Source: an uncultured Rivibacter sp. (GTDB lineage: Bacteria; Pseudomonadota; Gammaproteobacteria; Burkholderiales; Burkholderiaceae). Taken from it: 64,000 nucleotides of DNA. The position numbers and the translations under genes were made by a program. The stretch's first letter is position 1. The number at the start of each line of letters is the position of its first letter. The DNA lies in assembly GCA_946480925.1 (NCBI GenBank), contig CAMLLU010000006.1, positions 62,001 through 126,000 of the forward strand, written 5' to 3'. Below are positions 53,881-63,414 of this stretch, one piece after another. The notes beneath the pieces are model-generated. The model did not search any database. It saw only the letters and a list, made by a program, of their open reading frames with translations, and was not told the origin of the DNA.

Positions 53881-54405
53881 TTATTTCTGGAGGCCGGCGA
53901 TCGGGTGCGTTTCGAACCAGGCGCGGGCTTCCTGCGGCATCACGGCGATGCCGGCGAACTCCTTCACGCGAGGCCCGGAGCCGAAACTGCGTCGGTGATA
54001 CAGCGCGCGGAAGCAGCGGTTGGCAAACAGGCGCCGCGTCACCAGCCGGCGCATCGCGGGCGTGTGGCCGAATGGCGCGACCCAGTCGAGTACCCACATG
54101 CGGTCGCCGCCGGCCCAATCCTCTTGCGGCATGCACACCGGCGGGTTATGGAGATAGCGGTGCTCCGCCTCGGCGCTCAGGTGTGCCCATGCAAGGTAGA
54201 ACACCGGCTTGCCGTGCTCCGTCGCCAGCACGAACTGGCGGTGCTTGAACGCAGGCAGGAGCAGCGCATTCAGCGTATGCAATGGTGCGTCACGATGCGC
54301 TTCGGAATGCATCCACAGCCAGACGGCGGAACCGAAGGCTTCGGCCTCGTTCCACGGGGTGTCGAAAAGGCCAGGCGCGATGAGGTCCAGGGAGCCGATG
54401 CGCAT
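53881..54405 (-). CDS. cdiC: HlyC-type toxin-activating lysine acyltransferase (CdiC)
   Basis: This 174-residue cytoplasmic protein belongs to the HlyC/RtxC family, which transfers fatty acyl chains from acyl-ACP to lysines of a partner toxin. Motifs follow HlyC closely: FGSAVWLWMHSEAHRD (catalytic His-37), LNALLLPAFKHRQFVL, PVFYLAWAHLSAEAEHRYL, QEDWAGGDRMWVLDWVAPFG (conserved Asp-107). The ATG at 54405 is 8 bp after the cdiB stop and cdiA follows by 58 bp, giving the order cdiB-cdiC-cdiA. Its likely substrate is CdiA. Length is that of HlyC (about 170 residues). Confidence 0.92.
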   Translation of the reverse strand: MRIGSLDLIAPGLFDTPWNEAEAFGSAVWLWMHSEAHRDAPLHTLNALLLPAFKHRQFVLATEHGKPVFYLAWAHLSAEAEHRYLHNPPVCMPQEDWAGGDRMWVLDWVAPFGHTPAMRRLVTRRLFANRCFRALYHRRSFGSGPRVKEFAGIAVMPQEARAWFETHPIAGLQK

Positions 54406-54412
54406 GGCCGCC

Positions 54413-56110
54413 TCAATACGCCCAATTGAGGTTGAAGCCCGCCGTGGTGCTGGCCGTCCGGTAGCCCTGTGGCTTCTCGAGGGGCACGCCGGCAAAGAAG
54501 TCGTAGCTCACGCGCCGATAAGCGCCCCGCAAGCCCAGCGCCGTGCCCATGAGGTGTTCGCCCAGCAGCAGTTGCGCCGATGCACCGCTCACGCGACCGT
54601 AGTCCAAGCCCCAATAGAGCTCGGCCCCCAGCGACGCGAGCGCGAACCCCAGGTCGTTGCGCAGCAGCCAGCCGCGCTCCGACGACAGCGTGGTTTCACC
54701 GTCGAAGCCCCTCACGGTGTAGCGGCTGCCGATGGAGAAGCGGTCTTGCGGCACGAGCGGCGTGTGGTTCCACTGCGCGCGCCAGGCGGCGCTGTAGCGC
54801 ATGCGTTGGCCTTCCAGCGCGAAGGGCAGGCTGAACTGGGCATCGGCCGTGACCAGCCGCAGGCGCGAGGAGCCTTCACCGAAGGCCTCCTCCGGTGCCC
54901 GCAGCGCCCGCTGTGCACCCGTTCCGCGGCGGTAGGCCAGGCTGGCATCGAGCGTCGCGTCGGCAATGAATTCGCGGTGTGCGAGCCCGAATTCCCAACC
55001 TGCCATGCGGCGGCGCTGCACCTCGACTTCGGTGTCGTCGATGAAGTTCTTCGAGCTACGCGCCCAGCCGCGCAGCGATGCGGTGGTCTTGCGCACGGCG
55101 TCGCGATACACCAGGCGGGAGAGCCTCACGTCGCCGTTGCTGCTGTCGCCGCTGTAGACGTAGTTCTGGCTCGCGCCTGCCACCGACTGGTAGTAGCTGT
55201 TGCGGCTGGCGTTCACCGCCAGCAGCCAGTAGCCCATCGGCACCGAGTAGTGCACGCTGCGGCCTCGTGTGCCTTTGCCGTCGTAGCCACTATCGCCCAA
55301 GTCGTGATTGAGCGTGACGTAGAAGAGGTCGTTGAGCGTCCACCAGTGGTCGTACGAAAGGGTGACGCTGCCTTGGTACTTGCCGGTGGCTTCGCTACCC
55401 GAATCGTCGGCCGACACGTTGACACGCAGCGGGAAGCCTTGGCGCCAGCGGATGAGCAGGTCGCTCTCGCCAGGCTGCTCGCCCGGCGCAATCTGGATGT
55501 CGGCTTCGGCGCTGGGAACGCGCTTGAAGTTCTCGAGGCCCTGCTCGATGTCGCGCAGGTCCAGCAGTCGGCCGGCGCCGGTTGGCAGGGCATTCCACGT
55601 CGTGCCGCGGTGCGTGTTGTCGTCCTCCAGCCGCACGGCCCGTACGCGGCCCGGGATGACGGTCAGCACCAGCGAGCCCGTCTTGAGGTCTTGCGGTTCG
55701 GCCAGCACGCGCGTCGTGACGTAACCACGCTCGACGATGGCGTTCTGCATGCGCTGCAGGATGTTGCTGATGCCGCGGGCGCCCAGGCATCGCAGCTCGG
55801 CGGCGTCGGGCAAGGCCTGCAATGCGAAGCGGAATCGCTCCGCTCCTTCGCCTTTGAGAACGACGTCGTGTATCGGAAAGCACGGTGTGTCGGGTGCCAC
55901 GTCATCGGCCCGCAACTGCCGTTCACCGTCACGAGGCAGGCGCACGTCTGGCGCTCTTTGCAGCTGTTCACGCTGCGCTCTCTCGCGTTCTTGTTGCCGC
56001 AGCAGCTCTTGTGTGGCGGTCTCTGCGTTGTTGGGTTCCGCGGCCATCGCGCAACACGCCAGCATCAACGCGCTTGCAGCCCATGCGCCGCTGCGCAGTC
56101 TGTTCTTCAC
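54413..56110 (-). CDS. cdiB: Two-partner secretion transporter CdiB (ShlB/FhaC/HecB family)
   Basis: This 565-residue Omp85-type outer-membrane protein exports CdiA. A signal peptide (cleaved near CCAMAA) is followed by an N-terminal plug helix rich in Glu/Arg/Gln (TQELLRQQERERAQREQLQ). Two POTRA domains follow (CFPIHDVVLKGEGAERF..., RGYVTTRVLAEPQDLKTGSLVLTVIPGRV), then a 16-strand barrel with the lid-loop motif SRYTVRGFDGETTLSSERGW. It ends in an aromatic residue (FNLNWAY), as required for BAM assembly. It starts the operon cdiBCAI; a 329-bp divergent gap to folA carries the promoter. Confidence 0.95.
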   Translation of the reverse strand: MKNRLRSGAWAASALMLACCAMAAEPNNAETATQELLRQQERERAQREQLQRAPDVRLPRDGERQLRADDVAPDTPCFPIHDVVLKGEGAERFRFALQALPDAAELRCLGARGISNILQRMQNAIVERGYVTTRVLAEPQDLKTGSLVLTVIPGRVRAVRLEDDNTHRGTTWNALPTGAGRLLDLRDIEQGLENFKRVPSAEADIQIAPGEQPGESDLLIRWRQGFPLRVNVSADDSGSEATGKYQGSVTLSYDHWWTLNDLFYVTLNHDLGDSGYDGKGTRGRSVHYSVPMGYWLLAVNASRNSYYQSVAGASQNYVYSGDSSNGDVRLSRLVYRDAVRKTTASLRGWARSSKNFIDDTEVEVQRRRMAGWEFGLAHREFIADATLDASLAYRRGTGAQRALRAPEEAFGEGSSRLRLVTADAQFSLPFALEGQRMRYSAAWRAQWNHTPLVPQDRFSIGSRYTVRGFDGETTLSSERGWLLRNDLGFALASLGAELYWGLDYGRVSGASAQLLLGEHLMGTALGLRGAYRRVSYDFFAGVPLEKPQGYRTASTTAGFNLNWAY

Positions 56111-56439
56111 TTCGCTTCCCCGTTTACAGCTTGGCCGGACCTTCCTCTTGTCCAGCGGGGCGCGAGTCTATGCGAGGGTCAGCACAGCCCTTGGCAGCGG
56201 ATTGCCAAGTAGTTCTCAGGTCCATTCCCCTCTGTTGGGGGGAGTTTTTTCCGGGGAAGGTTGCATCATGAATTCATCGAACCTCGGTCATCTTTGGCGC
56301 CCTGGGGCCACCAACCGGCGGGGCCTTGCAGGTGCCCCGTCGTGCACGCCAATACCCGACGCGCCGTCGTGGCATGCGCCGCCACTATGAAAGAATCCCC
56401 CTGCACCAATAGCGGTGTGAACGCAAGAGACTGACAGGG
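56111..56439. other. Divergent intergenic region, cdiB and folA
   Basis: These 329 bases separate cdiB (minus) and folA (plus) and must hold both promoters. They contain CTTGGCA-N6-TGCCAAG (56190-56209, perfect 7-base arms), a possible regulator site for the cdi operon, and TCCCC-N8-GGGGA followed by G and six Ts (about 56223-56250), a terminator-like stem with no gene to terminate on that strand. A 39-codon reading frame (56269-56388, plus) is not convincing as a gene. No RNA gene is recognised. Confidence 0.5.
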
Positions 56440-56946
56440 ATGCGACTCGCATTGATCGCGGCCGTCGCCCGCAACGGCGTCATCGGCAAGGACAACAAGC
56501 TGTTGTGGCACCTGCCGGAAGACCTCAAGTTCTTCCGGCACACCACGATGGGCTGCCCCATCCTGATGGGGCGCAAGACCTTCGAATCCATCGGCCGGCC
56601 GCTGCCGGGGCGCCGCAACGTGGTGATCTCGCGCAACGCCGAGTGGATCGCGCCCGGCGTCGAGGTGGCCACTTCGCTGCCCGCCGCACTCACGCTGCTG
56701 CACGACGCGACCGAAGTGTTCGTGATCGGCGGCTCGCAGGTGTATGCCGAGGCCCTGCCGTTCGCCGACGAGCTGTTCCTCACCGAGATCGACAAGGACT
56801 TCGAAGGCAACGTGCGCTTTCCCGACTGGGACCGCAGCGCCTTCGTCGAGGTGTCGCGCCAGCAGCACCGCGCCGGGCCGCCCAACGACTTCGACTACGC
56901 CTTCGTCACCTACCGTCGCAAGACCGAACCGCCGCGCCCCTCATGA
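56440..56946 (+). CDS. folA: Dihydrofolate reductase
   Basis: DHFR reduces dihydrofolate to tetrahydrofolate with NADPH and is the trimethoprim target. The 168-residue protein has the standard motifs: [52 protein letters not shown] (NADPH loop), [25 protein letters not shown]. Length is normal. The stop overlaps the xth start by 4 bases (ATGA). It pairs functionally with thyA (37 kb), from which it is separated by the CDI locus. Confidence 0.97.
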   Translation: MRLALIAAVARNGVIGKDNKLLWHLPEDLKFFRHTTMGCPILMGRKTFESIGRPLPGRRNVVISRNAEWIAPGVEVATSLPAALTLLHDATEVFVIGGSQVYAEALPFADELFLTEIDKDFEGNVRFPDWDRSAFVEVSRQQHRAGPPNDFDYAFVTYRRKTEPPRPS

Positions 56947-57707
56947 AGTTCGCCACCTGGAACGTCAACTCGCTGGCGGTGCGTGCACCGCAGTTGCTCG
57001 AATGGCTCACCGCCAACCCGGTCGATGCCATCGTGCTGCAGGAAACCAAGCTCACCGACGACAAGTTTCCGCACAAGGACTTCGAGGCGCTGGGCTATCA
57101 CGCGCAGTGGCATGGGCAGAAGACCTACAACGGCGTCGCGCTGCTGTCGAAGGTGGAAGCCCTGGCGGTGCAAAAGAACATTCCAGGCTTCGAAGACGAC
57201 CAGGCGCGCGCGATCGCCGGCACGGTGAATGGCGTGCGCGTGGTCGGCGCCTACTTCCCCAACGGTCAGGCACCCGGCACCGAAAAGTTCGCCTACAAGC
57301 TCAAGTGGATCACCGCGCTGCGCAACTGGCTGCGCGAGGAGCTCAAGCTCCACTCGCGACTCATGCTGATGGGCGACTACAACATCGCGCCTGAAGATCG
57401 CGACGTGTACGACCCCATCGCGTGGGCCGGCCAGATCCATTGCACGGCCGAAGAGCGAGACCATTTCCAGCAGCTCGTCGGCCTCGGCCTCACCGATGCC
57501 TTCCGCCTGTTCGAGCAGCTGCCCAAGTGCTGGAGCTGGTGGGACTACCGCAACCTCGCGTTCCGCAAGAACCAGGGTCTGCGCATCGACCACATCCTCG
57601 TGAGCGAAGCGCTCAAGCCAGAAGTGAAGGCTTGCACGATCGACAAGCTGCCGCGCAAGGCCGAGCGGCCGAGCGACCACGCGCCGGTCATCGTCGAACT
57701 GGGCTGA
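56943..57707 (+). CDS. xth: Exodeoxyribonuclease III (AP endonuclease)
   Basis: This 254-residue EEP-family nuclease repairs abasic sites and 3'-blocked ends. Motifs: [21 protein letters not shown], the metal Glu in [31 protein letters not shown] (Asp-x-Asn), RIDHILVSE and the catalytic pair in [10 protein letters not shown]. It begins inside the folA stop codon (ATGA overlap), so translation is coupled. Length matches E. coli XthA (268) and other short betaproteobacterial copies. Confidence 0.96.
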   Translation: MKFATWNVNSLAVRAPQLLEWLTANPVDAIVLQETKLTDDKFPHKDFEALGYHAQWHGQKTYNGVALLSKVEALAVQKNIPGFEDDQARAIAGTVNGVRVVGAYFPNGQAPGTEKFAYKLKWITALRNWLREELKLHSRLMLMGDYNIAPEDRDVYDPIAWAGQIHCTAEERDHFQQLVGLGLTDAFRLFEQLPKCWSWWDYRNLAFRKNQGLRIDHILVSEALKPEVKACTIDKLPRKAERPSDHAPVIVELG

Positions 57708-57874
57708 AGAGCGCCGCACGGCGCCCGCCACAGGCCTGCGCCTTCTTCCGAAAAGCTGACCAAAGTCTTTCCCAGGGTTTGTTCGTGTTGTCCGCCGGGA
57801 ACCGGCGCGCGCATAGTCGCGCCCGCATTTCCCCGCTTCCGGCAGTACTTACAAACACCAGAGGAGACAAGACT

Positions 57875-58762
57875 GTGAAGCTTTCGATGCGTACCTTGCT
57901 CGCGTTCGCGGGCGCGGTTGGCCTGACGCTGGCCGGCGCGGCCCTGGCCACCAACTACTCGCTGTGGATCAACGGCCGCACCGGCGGCGGCGTGATCGGC
58001 AACTACGCGGACTTCAGCTACTGGGGCCCGTCCACCACCGAAGCCGGCATCAACAAGAAGGCCGTCAACTGGGACGGTCGCAGCCGCATTTCCGACCAGA
58101 ACTATCTCGTGCGCAACGCGCTCGACTGCTATTGCACCGGCCCCAACTGGTGCTACGTGGCCGTGCACAGCGCGGGCAACCTGATGATCGGCTACGCGCT
58201 GTCGATGTACGGCGGCACCACGCGCTACAAGAAGAACCCCGTGCCCAGCAGCTCGGGTGAATGCAGCAACAGCGACGGCGGCACGCAAGTGGGCTGGAAC
58301 ATCAAGTGGGTGGACGTAGCCGGTGGCGCCGCTGGCGGCAGCGAGCTGGCCGACCTGGGCGACTGGGCCGTCTCGGAGCCGCTCGTGTCCGACCTCAAGA
58401 CCGCCACCGCACGCGCCATGTACGACCACAACAACACGCGCTCGAAGTGGTTCTACATGTACGCCGGCGCGAAGGGCACCTTGTATTCCGGCGCGCTGCC
58501 AGGCCAGGACGACGAGGCCATCGCCTACCACTCCAGCGGCGGTGTCTCGGGCAGTTCCGGCGGCAGCTACTGCAACCCGTCCGACTGGTTCTGCAACGAC
58601 CTTGCGCTGGGCACGGCCGCCAACGAGGGTGGGCGCGCCAAGTGGAGCTACCACTCGGTGATGTTCCGCGACGACACCGAGGCCTACAACCACTACGCCA
58701 ACGGCAACTGGGGCGGCATTGTTTCGAAGGTGCGCGCCGACATGGTGGCCAACGCCCGGTAG
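57875..58762 (+). CDS. Secreted protein of unknown function, lipase-like elbow motif
   Basis: This 295-residue protein has a signal peptide (GTG start, KLSMRTLLAFAGAVGLTLAGAALA) and no other membrane helix. The mature part is Gly/Ser/Tyr/Trp-rich, with paired cysteines (CYCTGPNWC, CSNSDGG, YCNPSDWFCND) likely to form disulfides. The motif VAVHSAGNLMIGYALSMYGG resembles the nucleophile elbow of alpha/beta hydrolases (H-S-A-G-N), suggesting a secreted hydrolase. The GAGGAGA ribosome site precedes the GTG. It starts a two-gene unit with 58772, 9 bp downstream. Homology unknown. Confidence 0.7.
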   Translation: MKLSMRTLLAFAGAVGLTLAGAALATNYSLWINGRTGGGVIGNYADFSYWGPSTTEAGINKKAVNWDGRSRISDQNYLVRNALDCYCTGPNWCYVAVHSAGNLMIGYALSMYGGTTRYKKNPVPSSSGECSNSDGGTQVGWNIKWVDVAGGAAGGSELADLGDWAVSEPLVSDLKTATARAMYDHNNTRSKWFYMYAGAKGTLYSGALPGQDDEAIAYHSSGGVSGSSGGSYCNPSDWFCNDLALGTAANEGGRAKWSYHSVMFRDDTEAYNHYANGNWGGIVSKVRADMVANAR

Positions 58763-58771
58763 CCGCGTGGC

Positions 58772-59980
58772 ATGAGCCGGCACAAGAAGATCGCGGTGCT
58801 GACCGCCGCGCTCGCGGGCCTGTTGCTGGGCTGGCAACTGCTACCCGCACAGGACTCGCCGCAGGCCGTGGCGCAGGTCGGCAGTCCGGGGGCAGGCGCA
58901 GCACCTGCCTCCACCGCCGCGCCGGCATCGTCGCCAGGCCCAGCACAGGCACCGCTCAGCGCCGAAGGCCAACGCGCAAGGCAGGCCCAGCTAGTGCTGT
59001 GGCAGCAGCGGCTCGAGCGAGCCGAACAGGCGCTGACCAGCTACCGCGCTTCGACCCGCTACCCCTACGAATCGCGGCCGATCAGCGACCACCCCGACCA
59101 GCTGCGCCCGTTCGAGCCGATCACGGAAGACTTGCCGCTGCGCACGCCCGGCCGCGAACCGGCCCGCGGCGTGCACATCAAGACCACGCAGGAACGCGTG
59201 TTCGCGAGCGGGCAGGAGTCCATCCGACTCACCGTTGCCGCCTATGACGACGACGGCAAGACGCTGCCGCTACTCGTGACCCGCGCGACCGCCTTCGACG
59301 TGCCCGAGCCGGGCCAGGCCACGGGTCGCCCCCAGGCACCGATCACCTTCAACGACAACGGCCAGGAGCCCGACACGCGAAGCGGGGACGGCGTGCTGAG
59401 CGCACGGCTGCAGCCGGCCACACAGGGCTTTGCCGACTACGCCGGCACGATCCGCGTGCAGGTCTACCTCAACCAGAGCGGCAAGCTGGGCAACGTGTAC
59501 TTCGACGTGGTCTACAGCCCGGAGGTGCCGGCCGAATGGGCGGGTGTGCGCGAGACGCTGCACGACGGTTCGCTCGACTTCCTGCTCAAGGCCCGCGTGG
59601 CCGTGGCAGGCCGCTACGTGGTGAGCGCGCGCGTCGACGACGCCCAAGGCCGCCCCTTCGCGCTGCTGAGCTTCAACGACGAAGTGGCCGCTGGCGACCA
59701 GGAATTCAGGCTGCGCCTGTTCGGCAAGCTGGTGCGCGACGGCCAGCCCGCCTTCCCGCTCAAGCTGCGTGACGTCGAGGGCTTCCTGCTGCTGCCGGAT
59801 CGCTTTCCGGACCGCGCAATGATGCGCCGGCTGGCGGGCACGGTGCACACCAGCGGCAGCTACGCGCTGACCGCGTTCTCGGACGCTGAGTGGAGCAGCG
59901 AGGAACGGGAGCGCTACCTCGCGGAATACTCGAAGGACGCAGAAGAGGCCCGCGAACAGGTGGAACGGCTGCAGCGTTGA
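58772..59980 (+). CDS. Exported protein with choice-of-anchor-like Ig domain
   Basis: This 402-residue protein has a single N-terminal hydrophobic leader or anchor (MSRHKKIAVLTAALAGLLLGWQLL), an Ala/Pro/Ser/Gln linker (about residues 27-65) and a mature region. ITFNDNGQEPDTRSGDGVLSARL resembles the NDxGxxPDxxxGDGxYS motif of choice-of-anchor-type Ig domains. A C-terminal acidic helix (SSEERERYLAEYSKDAEEAREQVERL) ends it. It is coupled with the preceding secreted protein, so the two probably act together in the envelope. Function unknown. Confidence 0.72.
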   Translation: MSRHKKIAVLTAALAGLLLGWQLLPAQDSPQAVAQVGSPGAGAAPASTAAPASSPGPAQAPLSAEGQRARQAQLVLWQQRLERAEQALTSYRASTRYPYESRPISDHPDQLRPFEPITEDLPLRTPGREPARGVHIKTTQERVFASGQESIRLTVAAYDDDGKTLPLLVTRATAFDVPEPGQATGRPQAPITFNDNGQEPDTRSGDGVLSARLQPATQGFADYAGTIRVQVYLNQSGKLGNVYFDVVYSPEVPAEWAGVRETLHDGSLDFLLKARVAVAGRYVVSARVDDAQGRPFALLSFNDEVAAGDQEFRLRLFGKLVRDGQPAFPLKLRDVEGFLLLPDRFPDRAMMRRLAGTVHTSGSYALTAFSDAEWSSEERERYLAEYSKDAEEAREQVERLQR

Positions 59981-59996
59981 GGCTGCAGCCGCCCAG

Positions 59997-60037
59997 CGAC
60001 TGCATCAGCCGTGTCGTGCGAGCGGCTACAGCAGTCG
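59997..60037. terminator. Nested stem between convergent genes (possible terminator)
   Basis: CGACTGC (59997-60003) pairs with GCAGTCG (60031-60037), and inside it AGCCG (60007-60011) pairs with CGGCT (60023-60027). The 69-bp gap lies between the convergent genes 58772 and ntrC. No T-run follows on either side, so it may be a Rho-type or bidirectional stop, or an unrelated structure. Confidence 0.4.
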
Positions 60038-60049
60038 GCCGCCGCCGCG

Positions 60050-61540
<1,491 letters not shown>

Positions 61541-61597
61541 GCGTGCCCTAAGGTCTCACTCGGCCTTCTGTTCGTCGGCCGTAGACCCGACGAGTGA

Positions 61598-62749
61598 TCA
61601 GGGCAGCGGCACCAGAATCTTGAAGATGGTACGCCCGGGTTCGCTCTCGCATTCGATCGTGCCCTGATGCTGCTGCACGAAGGTCTGCGCCAGCGTGAGC
61701 CCCAGACCCGACCCGCCGTCGCGCCCTGATACCAAGGGGTAGAAGATGCGATCGCGGATCGACTCGGGGACTCCCGGGCCGTTGTCCTCGATATGCAATT
61801 CCAGTGCCAGACGGAAGCGCTGCTTGCCCAGCGTGACCTGCCGCGCGACGCGGCTACGCAGCGTGATGCAGGCGTCACCCGCGACGATGCGCTCGTGCAG
61901 CGCCTGCGCCGCGTTGTGCGCGATGTTGAGCACGGCCTGGATGAGCTGCTCGCGGTCACCGCGGAACTCGGGAATCGAGGTGTCATAGTCGCGCAGCACC
62001 CTCAGCCCGCGCGGAAACTCCGCCAGGATCAGCGATCGCACGCGTTCGCACACTTCGTGGATGTTGACGTCGCTCACCACGTGCGGCTTGCGGTGCGGCG
62101 CCAGCAGCCGGTCGACCAGCGCCTGCAGGCGGTCGGCCTCGTGGATGATGACCTGGGTGTACTCGGCCAGCCCCTTGGACTCGACCTCCATCTGCAGCAG
62201 CTGCGCCGCGCCGCGAATGCCGCCCAGCGGGTTCTTGATCTCGTGCGCGAGATTGCGGATGAGTTCCTTGTTGGCCTGGGCCTGGCCGAGCGCCCGCTCT
62301 TCGCGGTCCTGCCGTGTCTGCTGCTCGATTTCGACCAACTCCACCACGGTGAGCTCGCCGCTCAAGTCCATCTGGTTGACGATCACGTGCACCGGCAACG
62401 GCTCGGGGTGCAGACTCGGCTGGCGCTTGAGCTGGGCCTCGAAGCGGCTGGTGGCGAAGTCATTCCGCGCCACTGCGGCCACGGTGTCGCGCACGGCGTC
62501 GGCATCGGTGAACCAGTCGAAGAGTGACCCGCGCAGTACAGCGCGGCGTGAGAGGCCGAGCACGTGCTCGAAGGCCGCATTGGCAAACAGGCACTGGCCG
62601 TCGGGTCGCACGATGGCCACCATGGTGGCCAGATGGTCGAGCGCCTCGAAGCGCTGGCTCACACCAGTCACCACGGCGCCGGACGTGGAAGCGGCGGCCG
62701 CTGGGGCCGCCGCTGCGAGGAGTCGCTTGCCTGAACTGCGCGCGTTCAC
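61598..62749 (-). CDS. ntrB: Nitrogen regulation sensor kinase NtrB
   Basis: NtrB phosphorylates or dephosphorylates NtrC under PII control. The 383-residue soluble protein has a PAS domain (about 35-140, with GQCLFANAAFEHVLGLSRRA) and the H-box NLAHEIKNPLGGIRGA (phosphorylated His-169). The N-box is QAVLNIAHNAAQAL, then the G boxes DNGPGVP and GGSGLGLTLAQ. The N-terminal 30 residues are Ala/Ser-rich. It overlaps the DUF4124-type gene by 4 bases (ATGA), giving coupled translation. Confidence 0.96.
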   Translation of the reverse strand: MNARSSGKRLLAAAAPAAAASTSGAVVTGVSQRFEALDHLATMVAIVRPDGQCLFANAAFEHVLGLSRRAVLRGSLFDWFTDADAVRDTVAAVARNDFATSRFEAQLKRQPSLHPEPLPVHVIVNQMDLSGELTVVELVEIEQQTRQDREERALGQAQANKELIRNLAHEIKNPLGGIRGAAQLLQMEVESKGLAEYTQVIIHEADRLQALVDRLLAPHRKPHVVSDVNIHEVCERVRSLILAEFPRGLRVLRDYDTSIPEFRGDREQLIQAVLNIAHNAAQALHERIVAGDACITLRSRVARQVTLGKQRFRLALELHIEDNGPGVPESIRDRIFYPLVSGRDGGSGLGLTLAQTFVQQHQGTIECESEPGRTIFKILVPLP

Positions 62750-63237
62750 TGCGGCAGCTTGGCGAGTTCGCGCTTGATGGCCGCGATGTCGGCTTCCTTG
62801 CGAGCGATCGAGGCCTTCAGATCCGCCGTGCGGTCGATGTACTTCTGGTAGTTCTTCTCGTCACCACGACGCTCGGGCTCGCCGTTGTTGTATTCCTTCT
62901 TCAGCGCGGCCAGGGTTTCCTCTTCCTTGCGCAACTCGGCCTCGAGGATGCGGCGCGCATCGCTGTCGCGCGCCCGTTGATCTGCAGGGTCGACCTTGTT
63001 CTGCGGGGAGCCGCCGGTGGACGGCGCCGCGGTGGCAGCAGCACGCTTGGGCGACTGCACGACCGTCACGTTGCCGCCTTCGACGGGCTTACAGCCCTTG
63101 GCATCAGCCTCTTTGGCGGTGATGGAATTGGTGAAGTTGTTGCCGGGGCAACGGTAGACGGTGCTGCCTTGGGCATGGGCTGCGCCGATCAGGCCACACA
63201 ACAGCAACGACAACGGCAGATTCGTACGCAAACTCAT
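62746..63237 (-). CDS. DUF4124-like periplasmic protein with C-terminal coiled coil
   Basis: This 163-residue exported protein starts MSLRTNLPLSLLLCGLIGAAHAQGS, with a signal peptide cleaved after AHA. The mature N-terminus STVYRCPGNNFTNSITAKEADAKGCKPVEGG matches the DUF4124 style (YRC...GC). The C-terminal half is a long charged coiled coil (ARRILEAELRKEEETLAALKKEYN and DLKASIARKEADIAAIKRELAKL). It lies between glnA and ntrB on the same strand, a typical betaproteobacterial arrangement. The start at 63237 has GGAGATCCC upstream; the longer reading frame crosses the glnA terminator. Function unknown. Confidence 0.85.
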   Translation of the reverse strand: MSLRTNLPLSLLLCGLIGAAHAQGSTVYRCPGNNFTNSITAKEADAKGCKPVEGGNVTVVQSPKRAAATAAPSTGGSPQNKVDPADQRARDSDARRILEAELRKEEETLAALKKEYNNGEPERRGDEKNYQKYIDRTADLKASIARKEADIAAIKRELAKLPQ

Positions 63238-63360
63238 CGGGTGGGATCTCCTGCCTGCATCAACGCTTGCCAGTGAAGCGGCGCTGACCGCAAGGCGCCG
63301 GGCAGTATGGCTGAAATCACAGGTCGGGGCAAAACGGGAACAACGCCTGTGCAACACCGC

Positions 63361-63391
63361 AAATAAAAAGGGCGGCTCGCGCCGCCCCTTT
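63361..63391 (-). terminator. Rho-independent terminator after glnA
   Basis: On the minus strand GGGCGGC-GCGA-GCCGCCC forms a perfect 7-base stem and tetraloop followed by TTTTTATTT. It lies about 25-50 bases after the glnA stop. Confidence 0.92.
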
Positions 63392-63414
63392 GGACCCACC
63401 GGAACCGTCGAGGT

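Noticed and set aside
56190..56209. TTGGCAGCGGATTGCCAA looked like a sigma-54 -24/-12 promoter for the cdi operon
   Set aside because: The GG to GC spacing is 11 rather than the required 12 on both strands, and this spacing is critical for sigma-54. Kept only as a palindrome.
56269..56388. 39-codon frame upstream of folA
   Set aside because: Weak codon pattern, no homology signal; lies in the shared promoter gap.
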